Below, piece by piece: positions 23,080 through 35,200 of a DNA stretch of 64,000 nt. A program made the position numbers and the translations under genes. The notes beneath the pieces were generated by a model. The model saw nothing but the letters and a program-made list of their open reading frames with translations, did no database searches and was not told where the DNA came from. Within the stretch, counting starts at the first letter, position 1. Every line of letters begins with the position of its first letter. This stretch comes from Cladobotryum mycophilum (Eukaryota > Ascomycota > Sordariomycetes > Hypocreales > Hypocreaceae): assembly GCA_036429605.1 (NCBI GenBank), contig JAVFKD010000016.1:3844001-3908000 (forward strand), given 5' to 3'.

Positions 23080-25376
23080 ATGGGAAATACAGCGGCGTCA
23101 CAGAAGAAATCCCCCGGTAACCCAACACCTCGCCGTCCAAGAACCGTCAGACGGGACTCGTTTGGTATTGATCCATTGGACTATAGCGATGACTCGGCAG
23201 ACTTCAAGACTCGAGCAGCACCAGAAACAGGTCTCGTGCCTCCAGCTCCCCTCGTTTCTGCAGACCAACCTACTCTCAAGTATCAGCCGCTGTCAGGTTC
23301 CAGGTCCATTCGCCTCCTCAAATTTCTCAGCCTTTCCCGTCAAGCAATAACATGCAGTTTGGAACATTGGTCAATCGACGATGCGCCTCCCTACGATGCC
23401 TTGTCCTACACGTGGCAAGAGGCCTTGTACGAGAATAACCTGAGTCAGTCCCTAAAATCTTTCTACGGAGCTTTGCTCTGTGACGGGACGGCATATCCTG
23501 CCACTCGGAATTTGCTTGACGCCCTTCACGTGCTCTCCAAAACCAAGGCTTGTACCTACCTTTGGGTGGACGCAGTTTGTATCGACCAGACCAACTTGGA
23601 GGAAAAGGCTTCGCAGATTCTCATGATGGGGGATATTTATGCTCGCGCAGCTCGTGTCATTGTCTGGCTTGGATTAGACATCAATATTTTCTACCCGAAG
23701 GATTCAGCTGTGGCCATTTTCGCCGATATGCAGCAAAAGGTTGATGCATTGAGGCAATTCGAGGCCGAGCACGGCGCGGGCAGTCTCGCGGCGCACAATC
23801 CATTGGATCCAGCGTTCCATAGGATGTTGGGGGTGGGTTCACCAGAGGAGTGGCGCATGTCCTGGGTCAGATACTTTTCGTTCTTTCAGCGGCGACGCTG
23901 GTTTAGAAGGGCTTGGGTGGTACAAGAGGTCGCACTGGCTTCATCCGAAATCACCTTGCTCTGTGGTGAAGCCAAGCTGCCATGGCGAGGCTTGTATGAG
24001 ATGGGAATACTATTAAGAGACAACGGATGGAGACACATCCTTGCCGATTCCCTACCCAAAAATACGCGAGGGGGCATTGGTGACGAAGTTGACAGGATGG
24101 TCGAGTACCAGGAACAAGTTCGCCATGGAGGCCCAAAGGATCCTCTTCTCCAAGACTTTTTGCACAGACTGACGGGTGCGAAAACCCAAGAGCAACTGTG
24201 GGTATCATACTTGCAGTACATGGTTCAAGAGATGCGTCGTTTCAGCGCATCAGATGACAGGGACAAGATTTATGCGGCCTTGGCTCTGACAAAAAGATTT
24301 AAACCTCCAGGGATGAAGAATCCCATTCAACCGGATTACACTCTGAGCACCAACGATGTGTACGTCGCAGCCACCAGGTTGTTCTTGGAGGGTCTTCCAT
24401 ATCTCTCAGCATTATCCTACGTCGAGGACTCTGGGAGGAGGAGCATCAATAATCCACCACTGCCAAGTTGGATCCCAGACTACACAGTCGCTCTAGGAAG
24501 AGTCCCATTCATTCAGCTCGGGAGGGGGATGAGTTTGACGCATCTCGAGTGTCATTACACCCACCAGCCATCACTTTTTACGAGCCCAGCCCAGGATTCA
24601 TATCGCTTGGACTCGGAGGTGCTAAATTCGACATTGTCTCAAAGGTGAGCGACAGAATGACTCGATTACGAACGCACTATGACGCCACGCAGTATTTGGG
24701 TCTTTGTCTCTCCCTTCCATCCATGCATCCGTCGCGGGGTCAGAACAGCATCCACAGAGTCGAAGCGCTCTGGAGGACACTGATTGCAGACATGACAGAG
24801 CAAACGCCAAAGCTTCACCCCGCCCCTGCAAAGTATGGCGAACATTTTCGCGATTGGATCATGATCCAGATTGTTGTTTTTCTCAGTCAATCTAGCGCTC
24901 AATTCTCCAAGCGGAATCATCTCTTTCCCATCCTTCAAGATCTCTGTAGTCATGAGAGGACTTCTAATAAAGTAGAATGCTTGAGTCTGCCCTCAGAAAA
25001 GGATATTCTTGATGGTATCGGCAAGGAGACGATAGAGAAACTAAGCGGTGATTCGGGCTCCTCCAAAGAGATTCCCACATCATTCGGAGACCTACCCTGC
25101 CCACAGGCGGCCAAGGGCTTTCGCATTTTTGACCAAGCCGTCAGAGAGGTAATGGCCGACCGATGCGTATTCACCACAAGGGAGGGGTATCTCGGCTTGG
25201 GCCCCGCATCGTTACGTGAAGGCGATGAGGTCTGGCTGCTTCAAGGCGCAAGGGTACCCTTTGCGCTGAGCCCAGATCATCGCTTGAGAGGTGAAGTATA
25301 CTTGCACGGTTGGATGCATGGCGAAATGCTTGAGACGGAGCTTGCGGATAACATTGGCGAAGTGATTATAAATTGA
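23080..25376 (+). CDS. HET (heterokaryon incompatibility) domain protein
   Basis: HET proteins act in non-self recognition and cell death between genetically different hyphae. The three HET blocks are present: PPYDALSYTW, LWVDAVCIDQTN with QILMMGDIYARAARVIVWLG, and RRRWFRRAWVVQEV. The C-terminal part has the usual REGDEVWLLQGARVPFAL-type end block. Translation slips by one base at the G run 24524-24528; adding one G joins the two frames into about 765 residues. I chose the ATG at 23080 because its product begins MGNTAAS, a possible N-myristoylation signal, and its -3 base is a purine; an in-frame ATG at 23008 would add 24 residues. It is not expected to take part in the metabolite pathway. 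Confidence 0.85.
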
Positions 25377-26278
25377 GCATTTTCTCTCCCCTGCATCCGA
25401 GGGCGGGCACGTGGGGTAGGCTATTGGAAGACTCGATTTCGCAACACGGAGTCCATGAATAGACACTATTATTGAAACAAAAATTTCCATAACTCTTGGT
25501 CACCGGTATCAGTCACGACAAATAAAGGGTCTGTATAACACTGTAACCTACCGGTGGAGGGAAACGGTCGCAAGGGGTAAAAAGTAAACACACCGGAGTG
25601 CTAAATATGTTGGAGAGATTTGCATCCCAGCGCTTCTCTCGATGTATGATGTTTTCTAGCGGTGTCTCTTGTGTCTGGTTATTTCACTTGTTTCTGTTTG
25701 TTCCTATTTGTTTCTCTTACGTATAGTTTATTTCTGTTAATTGTCAAGTATTGCTCATTACCTATAATACCTTACCCTGAGCTACCTATACGGAGTAATA
25801 CTCCGGCGGGTGTATCCCGTGCATTGGTGGGGTCATCCGAGAGGGCTGCGTCAATCACGGCAACCTAGCTGAATGCCTACACCATTGTATCTATATAATA
25901 CGGTATAAGGCAACACATAAGACACCTGATCCAGATGTGCAGCCTCAGGCCCTCAGGCTCTCAGCTATTCCCAGCCTCATCTCTTCGGAAGCTTCGGTTA
26001 TCGTCTCGAATGGCGTTGTTCGAATCGGGCACCCGTGACTCGGAACGGATACCCGGCACAGTGAGGGAATACCCGAAAGCTGAAGTGTCGAGGCTGTTCG
26101 TGAATCCGATTCCGAAAGGTAGCCTACAGCCATCATAGTTGCGTAGCCATATAAGAAGCCACAGAGGGGTTCTTAGAAGCTTAAATGAAGCATAAAACAC
26201 CCAAAGCCTTATTCGAGAGTGCATTGACTTTATAGTCCTTTTTTTCGTATCCATCATTTGCATTGTCAAAAGATTACA
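25377..26278. other. intergenic region before the dehydrogenase gene
   Basis: No gene seen in about 900 bases. AT-rich, with a T-rich patch at about 25670-25750. A TATA-like tataag at 26150-26155 lies 124 bases before the ATG at 26279. Confidence 0.4.
26150..26155 (+). promoter_or_regulatory. TATA-like element of the dehydrogenase gene
   Basis: tataag, 124 bases upstream of the ATG at 26279. Inferred from sequence and spacing only. Confidence 0.3.
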
Positions 26279-27307
26279 ATGGCGACCAACAAGCTCCCCA
26301 ACACCATGAAAGTTGTCCACCAGGTGGACCCCAAAACATCCCAGCTGCGCTTGGATAAGTCGTCTCTACCTACACCATCTGGTTCAGACGAGCATCTCAT
26401 TCAAGTCAAAGCTACTTCGCCATGTCTCGGCGAACTTGCATGGGAGGTCAATTTCCCCGACTTGTTCCCCAAGGATCGTGAGCGCGTACCCTGTACGGAA
26501 TGCGCCGGAATTGTCGTCTCATCGCCTGATTCGAATGGGCCTTTCAAACCCGGTGATGAAGTGTTTTTCCGTCTCCACGCGCGAGCTCCAGGCTGCCTTC
26601 GGGAATACACCATTGCCAACACATCTCAAATAGCACTGAAGCCCAAGTCACTGGGTTGGATTGAGGCTGCTGCCACGCCACTTAGTTCGTTGACAGCATA
26701 CCAGGGACTATTCCACCACGGTCTCTTGGATAAGAAGGCCTTATCTGGCGATCGGGAAGCGCTAGACAAGAATGCAAAACTAAGAGTGTTAATCACCGGT
26801 GCAGGCGGAGGCGTTGGAAGCTGGGCCACTCAGCTCGCTGCGGCAGCGGGTGCGGGAGCCATCATCGCGGTATGCGGCCCGTCCAAGGCAGAAGACGTTC
26901 GGAAGGCGGGGGCGACCGAGATTGTCGATTACACCAAGGGATCGATTCAAGATTGGGTGGGCGAAGAAGATGAATCTAGGCTTTGTGACATGGCGCTGGA
27001 CTGCGTTGGCGGCTCATCTCTAGCAGGCTGTTGGTCCGCAGTCAAGGAAAATGGCATCCTACTCAGTGTCGCAGAGTCGCCCGATTCACAGAAGCCCGTG
27101 TCTCTCGATAAGAAGCTAGCAAAGAGCACATGGTTCCTGATGGACACCAGCGGGTCTGATTTGACAGAGATTGCAAATGTGATTGAGGCGGGCAAAGCAT
27201 CTCCTTGGATTGACAGCGTGCTGGAATTTGAGGAGTTTGACGAAGCATTTAAAAAGGTCGAGAGCGGTAAACCCAAGGGCAAGGTTGTGATTAAGGTTGC
27301 TTGTTGA
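26279..27307 (+). CDS. medium-chain dehydrogenase/reductase, zinc-free quinone-oxidoreductase type
   Basis: Intronless, 342 residues, first in-frame ATG used. N-terminal GroES-like half (PCTECAGIVV, FKPGDEVFFRL) and a Rossmann half with the nucleotide motif VLITGAGGGVGSWATQLA and later MALDCVGGSS, typical of NADPH-dependent MDR enzymes. I see no structural-zinc cysteine cluster. Enzymes of this group reduce activated double bonds, and stand-alone members serve as trans-acting enoyl reductases in fungal PKS pathways, but the PKS here already has its own ER domain with an intact nucleotide motif. It is convergent with the aldo-keto reductase gene, 392 bases apart. Pathway membership is possible but unproven; general xenobiotic or lipid metabolism is equally likely. 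Confidence 0.85.
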   Translation: MATNKLPNTMKVVHQVDPKTSQLRLDKSSLPTPSGSDEHLIQVKATSPCLGELAWEVNFPDLFPKDRERVPCTECAGIVVSSPDSNGPFKPGDEVFFRLHARAPGCLREYTIANTSQIALKPKSLGWIEAAATPLSSLTAYQGLFHHGLLDKKALSGDREALDKNAKLRVLITGAGGGVGSWATQLAAAAGAGAIIAVCGPSKAEDVRKAGATEIVDYTKGSIQDWVGEEDESRLCDMALDCVGGSSLAGCWSAVKENGILLSVAESPDSQKPVSLDKKLAKSTWFLMDTSGSDLTEIANVIEAGKASPWIDSVLEFEEFDEAFKKVESGKPKGKVVIKVAC

Positions 27308-27699
27308 TGGATTAAAAAGTGTTACTACTGAAAGAATACCCAAGTAGGTACATAGGAAAACCTTTTCTTCTGGTATAGGGTAGCATATTAATGGAGCTAT
27401 ATCTGAACCTCGCTATGAACCTCGAGTCAAGAACCGACTGGGCTTATCAACTCTAATAGGTATTTATGTCGAAACTAAGCTTACCCCGTATAGATCAACT
27501 ATTTGACCATGTGCAAACAAACGAGAAAACATAAACTGAATGTGGCGGGATAAACCGGGTCCCTGAATGTGATTACTAGAAAAAGCACGTCTTTTACTAC
27601 TCCATCAATAGAATTTAGATATCCGTCTGATAGCCACCTAGTGCGCCGGGTAGAAATGCATGATGCAAAAATCGAAATCAACAAGTTCTACCTCCAACT
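27308..27699. other. short intergenic gap between convergent genes
   Basis: About 390 bases shared as 3' flank by the dehydrogenase (plus) and aldo-keto reductase (minus). Nothing else seen. Confidence 0.4.
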
Positions 27700-29110
27700 T
27701 CATGTATGCCCCTGTATGGTTTGCGGGAGATAGAGTTCTTCCAAATATTCTTCCTCGTCAGCTGTAAGCTCCTTGTCGACGGCATCGAGTGCCTCCTCCA
27801 TTCGTGATATGGAGCTGATGCCAATGATTGGTGCCGTCACCTTTCGATTTAGCCAGGCCAAGGCAACATGGCTCATCGGCCAGCCCCGCTTCAGAGCTAT
27901 ATCATGAACTCGTGAAACAATTGCATCCGAGCCACGCTCGTCGCCTCCGTATAATGACCCGCCTGAGCTCAGAGAAGACCGTAAGGTGCTGTCCTTTTGC
28001 TCCGGAGCGCGTGCTAGCCTTCCATGCGCCAATGGAGCCCACTAATTTGAGCCCGAGTCAGTCAATGCCTCTGGAATATTGAATGAAGGAGGGGGCACTG
28101 AAAATAAGGATGCTTACAGGTATGATGCCGACGCCGGTGGCATTGCAATACTTGATCATCTCCCTCTCTTCTTCGCGGTACAGCAGGTTGTAGTGATTCT
28201 GCATGGAGATGAACTTGGCCCATCCGTTTTTCTCTGCAATGTATTGAAGCGTCGCAAACTGGTACGTCCACATGGAACTCGCCCCAATGTAGCGTACTAA
28301 ACCACTTCTAACAAGGTCATTCAAGGCGCCCATGGTCTCCTCTGGTGGCACCGTGGTATCATATCGGTGAATTTGAAGGACATCGATATAATTGGTATTG
28401 AGGCGGTTTAATGAAGCCTCGACAGCCTGAAAGATGGCCGCACGCGACAGACCTTGGAACAGGGTGAGCTGATAGCTTTCATTAGGTAAACAAGTTAATC
28501 ACGTACCCCAGTTGTTGACATAATCCTTGCTCTCATCGGCAAGATCATGATGCATCGTAACCCCACTCCCCGGATCATAATTCTCAGAGTCACACACGAC
28601 TCGGTAGCATTTTGTCATGAGAGTGACCTTGTGTCGGGGTATTTTGTAAAGCTGAAGTGCCTTGCCAATGATGCGCTCGGATTGGCCATTTGAATACACA
28701 TTGGCCGTATCCCACTAGGGGGGGGTCGTTAGAGCTTGTTGAATCATGGATGGAATGGCGAGAATGGAACACGGGGGAGGGACGGTCCGGAGGGCAACAT
28801 ACTGTGTTTATCCCACTATCATAGGCAGCTTTTAATATCCCCAAGGACTGAGAGGGTGTTAGTCGATATGAACTGATTCAGAGCATCCAATTGATGCCAG
28901 GCTAGGGGGTGGGGGAAGTATCATGACCTTTTCTTCTTCTAGCACCCAGGGGAACCAACGGGAGCTGCCAAAATGCATGCAACCAAGAATTGGATTCGAT
29001 ACACGCAGTCCGCTACGGCCCAGCTGGCGATATTTGGATCTGGTGCAGGTGATGGAATCGCGTAGCGACTCCGGTATTCTGGCCAGTTTCTGAATTGATG
29101 TTCTAGACAT
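27700..29110 (-). CDS. aldo-keto reductase
   Basis: NAD(P)H-dependent carbonyl reductase of 370 residues. Five exons on the minus strand: 29110-28928, 28847-28803, 28714-28507, 28452-28118, 28041-27700; all introns are GT-AG (54-88 bases) and phases match. The family tetrad is visible: Asp and Tyr in WDTANVYSNG, Lys in LMTKCY, His in IDVLQIHRYD. Further family blocks are YRQLGRSGLRVSN at the N-terminus, VRYIGASSMW and VTAPIIGISS. Start chosen at MSRTSIQ, giving the usual short extension before the first strand. It lies between the dehydrogenase and the NRPS, 3.2 kb from the NRPS start. In the destruxin pathway an aldo-keto reductase supplies a 2-hydroxy acid to the NRPS; A2 and A4 here lack the amino-binding Asp, so a similar role is an attractive inference, not shown by sequence. 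Confidence 0.88.
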
Positions 29111-29824
29111 TATGAGATGGGTGATGTGATGGTGGAAGGACGAGACGAATTCCTTTGGTGGGGGGGAGATGGCCAAAAAGTTTTGGAGGCGATACTGATA
29201 TCTCAAATAACCATGGAGTATTGAAACACAACCACAGGCAGGAGATAAAATGGCTCTAATACGCAACCAAGCGACTCCGGAAAATACACCGTAAGATCGG
29301 GTTACATTGACTTTCGCCCTGAACCATTTCCAGCTTCCAAAACATCTCTGATCTCACCGGCTAGCACCGAAGCATGCAAGGCACGGAATTCTTGTACTTG
29401 TAGGTGCAACTGGCGGACTGGGTCGACATTGGTAGGGGGTGTAGTGGCTATAGTGGGGGAAGAAGGAGACGTAGACAGCGATGGGACGCATCACCACATT
29501 TCGAGATCCGCTTGCGTTATTGAACTGAGACAGGCTGAGTAATATCATCTGCATAATGGTAGTGCTGCTCCGTCTCAAGATCAACAACCTCGTCTCAAGA
29601 CTAATGTACACAGACGCTACATTCTTCTTACTTGTACTTGTAGATGGGGCCAAGCAAGGCGAGGGCGAATGGTGAAATCAATGCAGGGAGTCCCAAAATT
29701 GTATCCAATGCTTGTTGTCTTGTCCAAGTATACTAAGGGAGCGATTTCCTATATTACGTCGCCACCAGCTGCTTTTCCCTTCTTCCTTCTTGTTTGAAGT
29801 ACGACCCCCAAGGGCCGAGCATGC

Positions 29825-29904
29825 GGTGGAAAAAAACACGGGTCATTGACCACTGAATTCTACACTGAAAAGGTGTTGATCAAGACCCGTGTGTTTCTTC
29901 CACC
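29825..29904. repeat. imperfect 25-bp inverted repeat
   Basis: The left arm 29825-29849 (ggtggaa…cacgggtc.ttga) is matched in inverted orientation by 29877-29904 (tgatcaagacccgtg…ttccacc), with about 27 bases between and a few mismatches and gaps. It could be a cruciform, or the ends of a collapsed short inverted-repeat element. No open frame lies inside. Confidence 0.5.
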
Positions 29905-30478
29905 CCTTGGGCGGGTAAATTTCTTTCCGCATTCCCTCCAGTCATACCTAATACTTGCACTCCGTAACTGCAGCAGCCTTACCGTCTCATGGCCCAACAA
30001 AAGTATTGGAGCTAACGAGGTTCGAATCAGGCCCACCCTATGCCGCCGGGGGAGAAAGGGAAATGAAATAAAAGACAGCATCAAACCTTGGCTTTATGGA
30101 GTATGACATGTACAGTACGTACATACACACATACAGACCTCCTGTCTGCCGGCCGGAGGAGAGGAAAGGTGAATAGGATGCTGTCTCTGAAAGCCGTGTC
30201 AAAAGGAAGGAAAACGGAAGAGAGGGAAAAAAAAAAACTTCATGAATCAGGTACAGGCTGAGACAAAAATGCATCATAGCCCATAATGTATCCTTCAGGC
30301 TGCTGTAAGGTTGTTTTGTTTTTCTTGTCACAGTCGAGATCTGTCTCACGATATCCATGGACAGGAACTAAGAGTGAGAAACAATTTTTGTTTTTAGATT
30401 TGTACTGGTGGGCTGGTTCGCAATAATCCCTGCGTGGTTGTATAATACCAGTCTAGGATGTCTCACTTGAGTTGGTGC

Positions 30479-30548
30479 GAAAGGGGGAAGAAAAAAGAGA
30501 AAAGGAGAAAAAAGGAAAAAAAGGGAGAAAAGAAAAGAAAAAGGGAGA
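30479..30548 (+). repeat. 70-base polypurine tract
   Basis: Uninterrupted A/G from 30479 to 30548, in units such as gagaaaagg and aaagggag. It is low-complexity sequence with triplex or nucleosome-excluding potential, 1.7 kb before the NRPS start. Confidence 0.7.
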
Positions 30549-32079
30549 TACTTATGAAATCTTCATCGTCATGCATGCATATCGGCGACACCGCACAGGA
30601 GAAGATGGAGAATTGTCATGGCATTGCATTACTAACGTCATGTCATGTAGCTATCTAAAATGGATGTTTGTCTGGAGCTAGCAAATTTTCATCAGTCTCA
30701 GACATTTAGCGGACCACTTATATACTACCCACTACAAGTAATCACAAGTACTTGTAGTTGTGCGATTGGCAAATCGTGGAAATAGTAGTGCAGCGGGAGC
30801 AGCCAAATACACACCTCCCAATAAGACATATCTAGGCCTTGTTAGGAAAGGATCAATCGGATCCATACAAGGAGTACAAGTCAATACATACACATCCTGC
30901 GGGGGTAGCAAACCACACCTCTAATACAAGAGTCAAGTTCCTTCTTATAATCAATTTTCTATGAGAAGTGGCTTACTCCGGGTTACGGTTTGTCTTACCA
31001 CAATAAAGATCCGGCCAACAATATATCGGTATCCTAACTAAGAGCTGGTAATAACTCTTATTGGCAGAATAGATTGGAGGTTTGGCTCCTTCTTACACGG
31101 TAGGGCTTTATGATATACATGGTTGAATATGGCCGTGGGGATGGATAGCTTGAGAACAGACGACTTCTTTGATACCTACAAAGAGGGGGTGCAGCTACGA
31201 GTAGTATCATTTCATCTCTAGGATGATCAGGGCACCCCTCTTGGTGGTGTTCATCTAAAAGTACACAATACTCACCATTGTGGATCCATCGATGCCACCC
31301 GTCCGGATAGATTAATGGCTCAGGGGTCGTGCCGTGTGTCGTAGAGTCATCTTCTTTCTGCATCTTTGTCTACCCGCCCGTCGATATACACTAAAAGCAA
31401 ACTCAATAAGGTGGTCTAGTGTGGAACGGCTCGAAAATGTACTTGGAGTAGTAAAACTATAGTGGAAAGATTGGGGTTGAAGATTGGAGACGCGACTATA
31501 TCGTCAACTAGCTGAAATATGACTGAGCCTTTTTCCTTGTGACTATTCGGAACCTTGATTATAGCCATCCTTGCAGCCTCATATTACAATAGGTAGATTA
31601 TCGCCTGGTATTTCGGTATCTAACATGCAATGGCTAGCATGCTCGGCACGGCAAGGTGAGCGCGTGCGCCAAAATAACCCACTCCCCACATCGGGGCCTC
31701 ACCTACTTGTGCTTGTATTACGTTGGGATAGACTTTTCTTCCTCGGCCGGCTGGATCCGTGTGCGTGTGCATTGCACTTGGCTGTATTAGGTTGTTTGTA
31801 TTACCGTGCTGGAGGGTCTTCAGGCCGTTGAGCTGTTCCAGTTTGCTCGTTGGGGTTTGACTTGCAGTATTACTACAACAACTCCTAGAAAGCTGTGGGG
31901 ACTTCTATGCTGCATTGTGTAGGATGCCGGCTAACGCGCTCGCCGCGTCAATTGCTGAGTTGTCACAGACTCACGGCCCGTCATACTGCGGGATGCTGAG
32001 ACACGAATGCAGATTTTCAACTGCTTAGTACTCTTTGATCCAGCCTATCGAGGTAACGATTGTTCACTGTTGGATAGCG

Positions 32080-32085
32080 TATAAA
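32080..32085 (+). promoter_or_regulatory. TATA-like element of the NRPS gene
   Basis: tataaa, 196 bases before the ATG at 32282 and followed by a pyrimidine-rich stretch (ttctttctccttccg). Inferred only from sequence and spacing. Confidence 0.35.
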
Positions 32086-32281
32086 CCATCGTCAATGTCT
32101 TCTTTCTCCTTCCGGAACAAGAACATTACTGGATAAGAACCAGACTTGTTGTAATCATCGATTGATTGAAGAGCTTCTGCATTCGACTCTTTCTCAGTCA
32201 CCTTTAACGTTTCTACAACCTATACGCGCTCCTATTGTTCAGTTATTATTGTTAAGCAGCGCCGCCACCGTGCTTTCAAGC

Positions 32282-35200
32282 ATGAGCCAACATTTGAACC
32301 AAGACTACCAAGCCCAAAAGGTTGAAAGACACGAACCTCATACAATCGCCGAGGGGCTATCAATGGACCCGACGGATGTGGAGCATCGTCTAAGATGCTT
32401 ATGGGCGCAGGTACTTGATATCAGGGAAAATAGCATTGGAAAAGATGCTCACTTTCTGAATCTCGGAGGGGATTCAATGGCTGCCATCAATCTAGTTGGA
32501 GCTGTTAGGAATGCCGGAATGTCATTGAATGTGGCTGAAGTGTTCCGGCAACCTATTCTCGGCGACCAGGCCGTGGCTTTGACGAAACTGCAATCCGAGG
32601 AGGCAACGATAACACCCTTTTCCCTTCTACCAGTTGATTCCGTCGAAACTCTTCGCGACGACCTTTCAGCTCTATGCGGCTTGACATCGGCTTCTGTGGA
32701 GGATGCGTATCCTTGTACGCCCCTTCAAAGGGAACTTATATCATCTCAAGAAACGGGCAATATGCTGCAGATGGTGCTTGAGCTATCAGACGACATCAAT
32801 ATTGCATCTTTCCAGAATGCCTGGGAGCAGGCTATTGCATTCATACCCATCCTTCGTACTCGCATTGTGCAACATGATCATTTTGGTCTGGTGCAGGTTG
32901 TGTGTAGGGGAGAAACGGAGTGGAACTGGGCTCAAAGTGACCTTGATGAGTACCTTGAGAAGGACAGATCACTGACTATGGAACCAGGCAGCCGATTGTT
33001 GCGGTTTGCCCTTGTCCATGGCGATGACATGAAAGCTCGATACTTTGTATTATCCATTCATATGGCTATATATGACGAATGGAGTCTTCTTTCTCATATT
33101 CTAGACGTTGTCAACGAAGAATACTGGGGCACTGAGCCCGATAAAGGCCCGAGCGAGAGGGTCGGCTTCAATGCCTTTGTGAAGCACTTGCTTCACGCAA
33201 AGGATGCGGATGCGGACGAATACTGGAAGTCCTACTTGGCAGATGGAGAATTTACGCCGTTTCCCTCCTTACCGACGTCTGTGAAGCAGCCAAGAGCCCA
33301 CCGGAGTTTGGAACTCGACTTTCCATTTCAGCCGAGTGCGGGCGTTACAGGAGCCACTACGCTTCGTGGGGCATTGGCGCTTCTGGTCAGTCGACGCACG
33401 GCTTCTCCGGATGTTGTTTTCGGTGGATTGGGGGCTGGCCGGTGTGCGGATCTCGTGGGTGTTGAGGGACTTATTGGGCCTATGGCTGTGAAAGTGCCTG
33501 TACGAGTATTAGTTCGAGAAGGCCAGACTATCCAGGATTATCTCCAGGTCGTGCAACAAGAAGCTGTCGACATGATTCCATTCGAACAGACGGGAGTGAA
33601 TCGAATCTCGCAACTGAGCCACGATGGAAGAAGTGCCGCCGGGTTCCAGACTTTGCTCGTGATGCGACATGCTGACGAGATGGACAGTGGTGCGCTTGGA
33701 GTCTGGCGAACCTTTGGCCTCCAACAACATATTGGCAAATACGCCCTCACGCTAGAATGTCTTTTGAGAGGCAAAGAACTAAAGATCCGAGCATTTTTTG
33801 ACCCCGAGGTTATAAATGAGTGGACGGTGGAGTTAATGACGCGGCAACTCAAGACTCTCATTGAACAGCTCTCCCATTCACGACCGGAGCAGACGTTGGG
33901 TGATGTTAGGGCACTAACGAGAGACGATGAGGCTGTCATCTGGAATTGGAACCAGTCAGTTCCGCCCGCATCTGAACGCTATGTGTGCGATTTCATTCGC
34001 CAACAAGCCCGGGAACGACCAGACTCCCCGGCAATTTCCGCGTGGGACGGCGACCTTAGGTACGGGGAGTTGGATGAGCTCTCGGAACGATTGGCTTGCT
34101 ACCTCGTGCAGCAACGTGAAGTTGGCCCGGAGGTGTTGGTACCGCTGTGCTGCGAGAAATCTCTTTGGGCAGTGGTTGCGATTCTTGCCGTGCTCAAAGC
34201 GGGCGGTGCCTTCGTTCCCCTTGATCCAAGTCAGGGGGAGAGTCGACGTCAGTTCATTTTGGAACAAACGCGGGCTCGACTGGTTTTGGTAACAGCGTCG
34301 CACAAGGGCATATCCCTTCCACCGGGATGTTTGCCCTTCGTCGTTGATCGACAATCTCTCGATAGTCTGTCGAACGAGGTGACCCAACCTGCCCTTTTGC
34401 CTCAAGTCGAGCCAAAATCTGCCGCCTATGTCATTTTTACCTCTGGAAGCACGGGTCAGCCAAAGGGTGTTGTGATTGAGCATCGAGCGATATCAACAAG
34501 CTCTCAAAACCACGGTCCCAGATATAAATGCGGCCCCACGTCTAGAGTTCTCCAATTTGCGTCATATACCTTTGATGCATCTCTATTGGAGATACTAACA
34601 ACACTTTGTTTCGGAGCCTGTGTTTGCATCCCGTCTGAGGAGGAAAGATTGGAAGACTTGGCAGGATTTATCAACGCCAAATCCGTCAATCTCGCCATTC
34701 TCACTCCCACTGTGAGCAGGACGTTACGACGTGAGGATGTACCGACACTAGGCACTCTAGTCCTTGTTGGAGAGGCAGTCACGCAGATTGACTACGAGAC
34801 GTGGGCCGGAGCCCAGCCACAGTCCCTCTTCAATGCGTACGGACCAACAGAAGCCGCCGTTTTGGCTACCGTAAGCGAGTCCTGTGGAGTTGCGTCAAGG
34901 CCAGACAATATTGGTAAGGCCACTGGTTGTGTGACCTGGGTAGTGAATCGATGGGACCATACGCTTCTGGCACCACTCGGTACAGTCGGAGAGCTTGTTC
35001 TGGAGGGGCATGTTCTGGCTCGCGAATATCTCCATGATGCTGAAAAAACAAGTGCCGTCTTCATTAAGGATCCAGCGTGGCTGCTTAAGGGGACTAAGGA
35101 TCAACCTGGTCGCACAGGGCGGATCTATAAAACAGGAGATCTTGTGAGGTACAACGAAGACGGGTCTTTGACGTTCCTCGGACGCAAGGACGACCAAGTA

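Larger units (their letters stand above)
29391..30757. repeat. dispersed GTACTTGTAG motif (three copies)
   Basis: cttgtacttgtag occurs at 29391-29403 and 29631-29643, each preceded by a ttctt element, and acaagtacttgtag at 30744-30757, which contains the 12-base palindrome acaagtacttgt. A related acttgtgcttgta lies near 31704. Copies are confined to the spacer between aldo-keto reductase and NRPS as far as I noticed. Confidence 0.4.
29111..32281. other. 3.2-kb intergenic region upstream of the NRPS
   Basis: No convincing gene on either strand. It contains an imperfect inverted repeat (29825-29904), recurring GTACTTGTAG motifs, a 70-base polypurine run (30479-30548), and a TATA-like element before the NRPS. 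It is the expected location of the aldo-keto reductase promoter (right of 29110) and the NRPS promoter. Confidence 0.45.

Noticed and set aside
31058..31363. Minus-strand open frame of about 100 codons with a WHRWIHNGEYCVLLDEHH segment
   Set aside because: No family recognised, no supporting splice or promoter signals, composition changes half way; probably chance in the NRPS upstream region.
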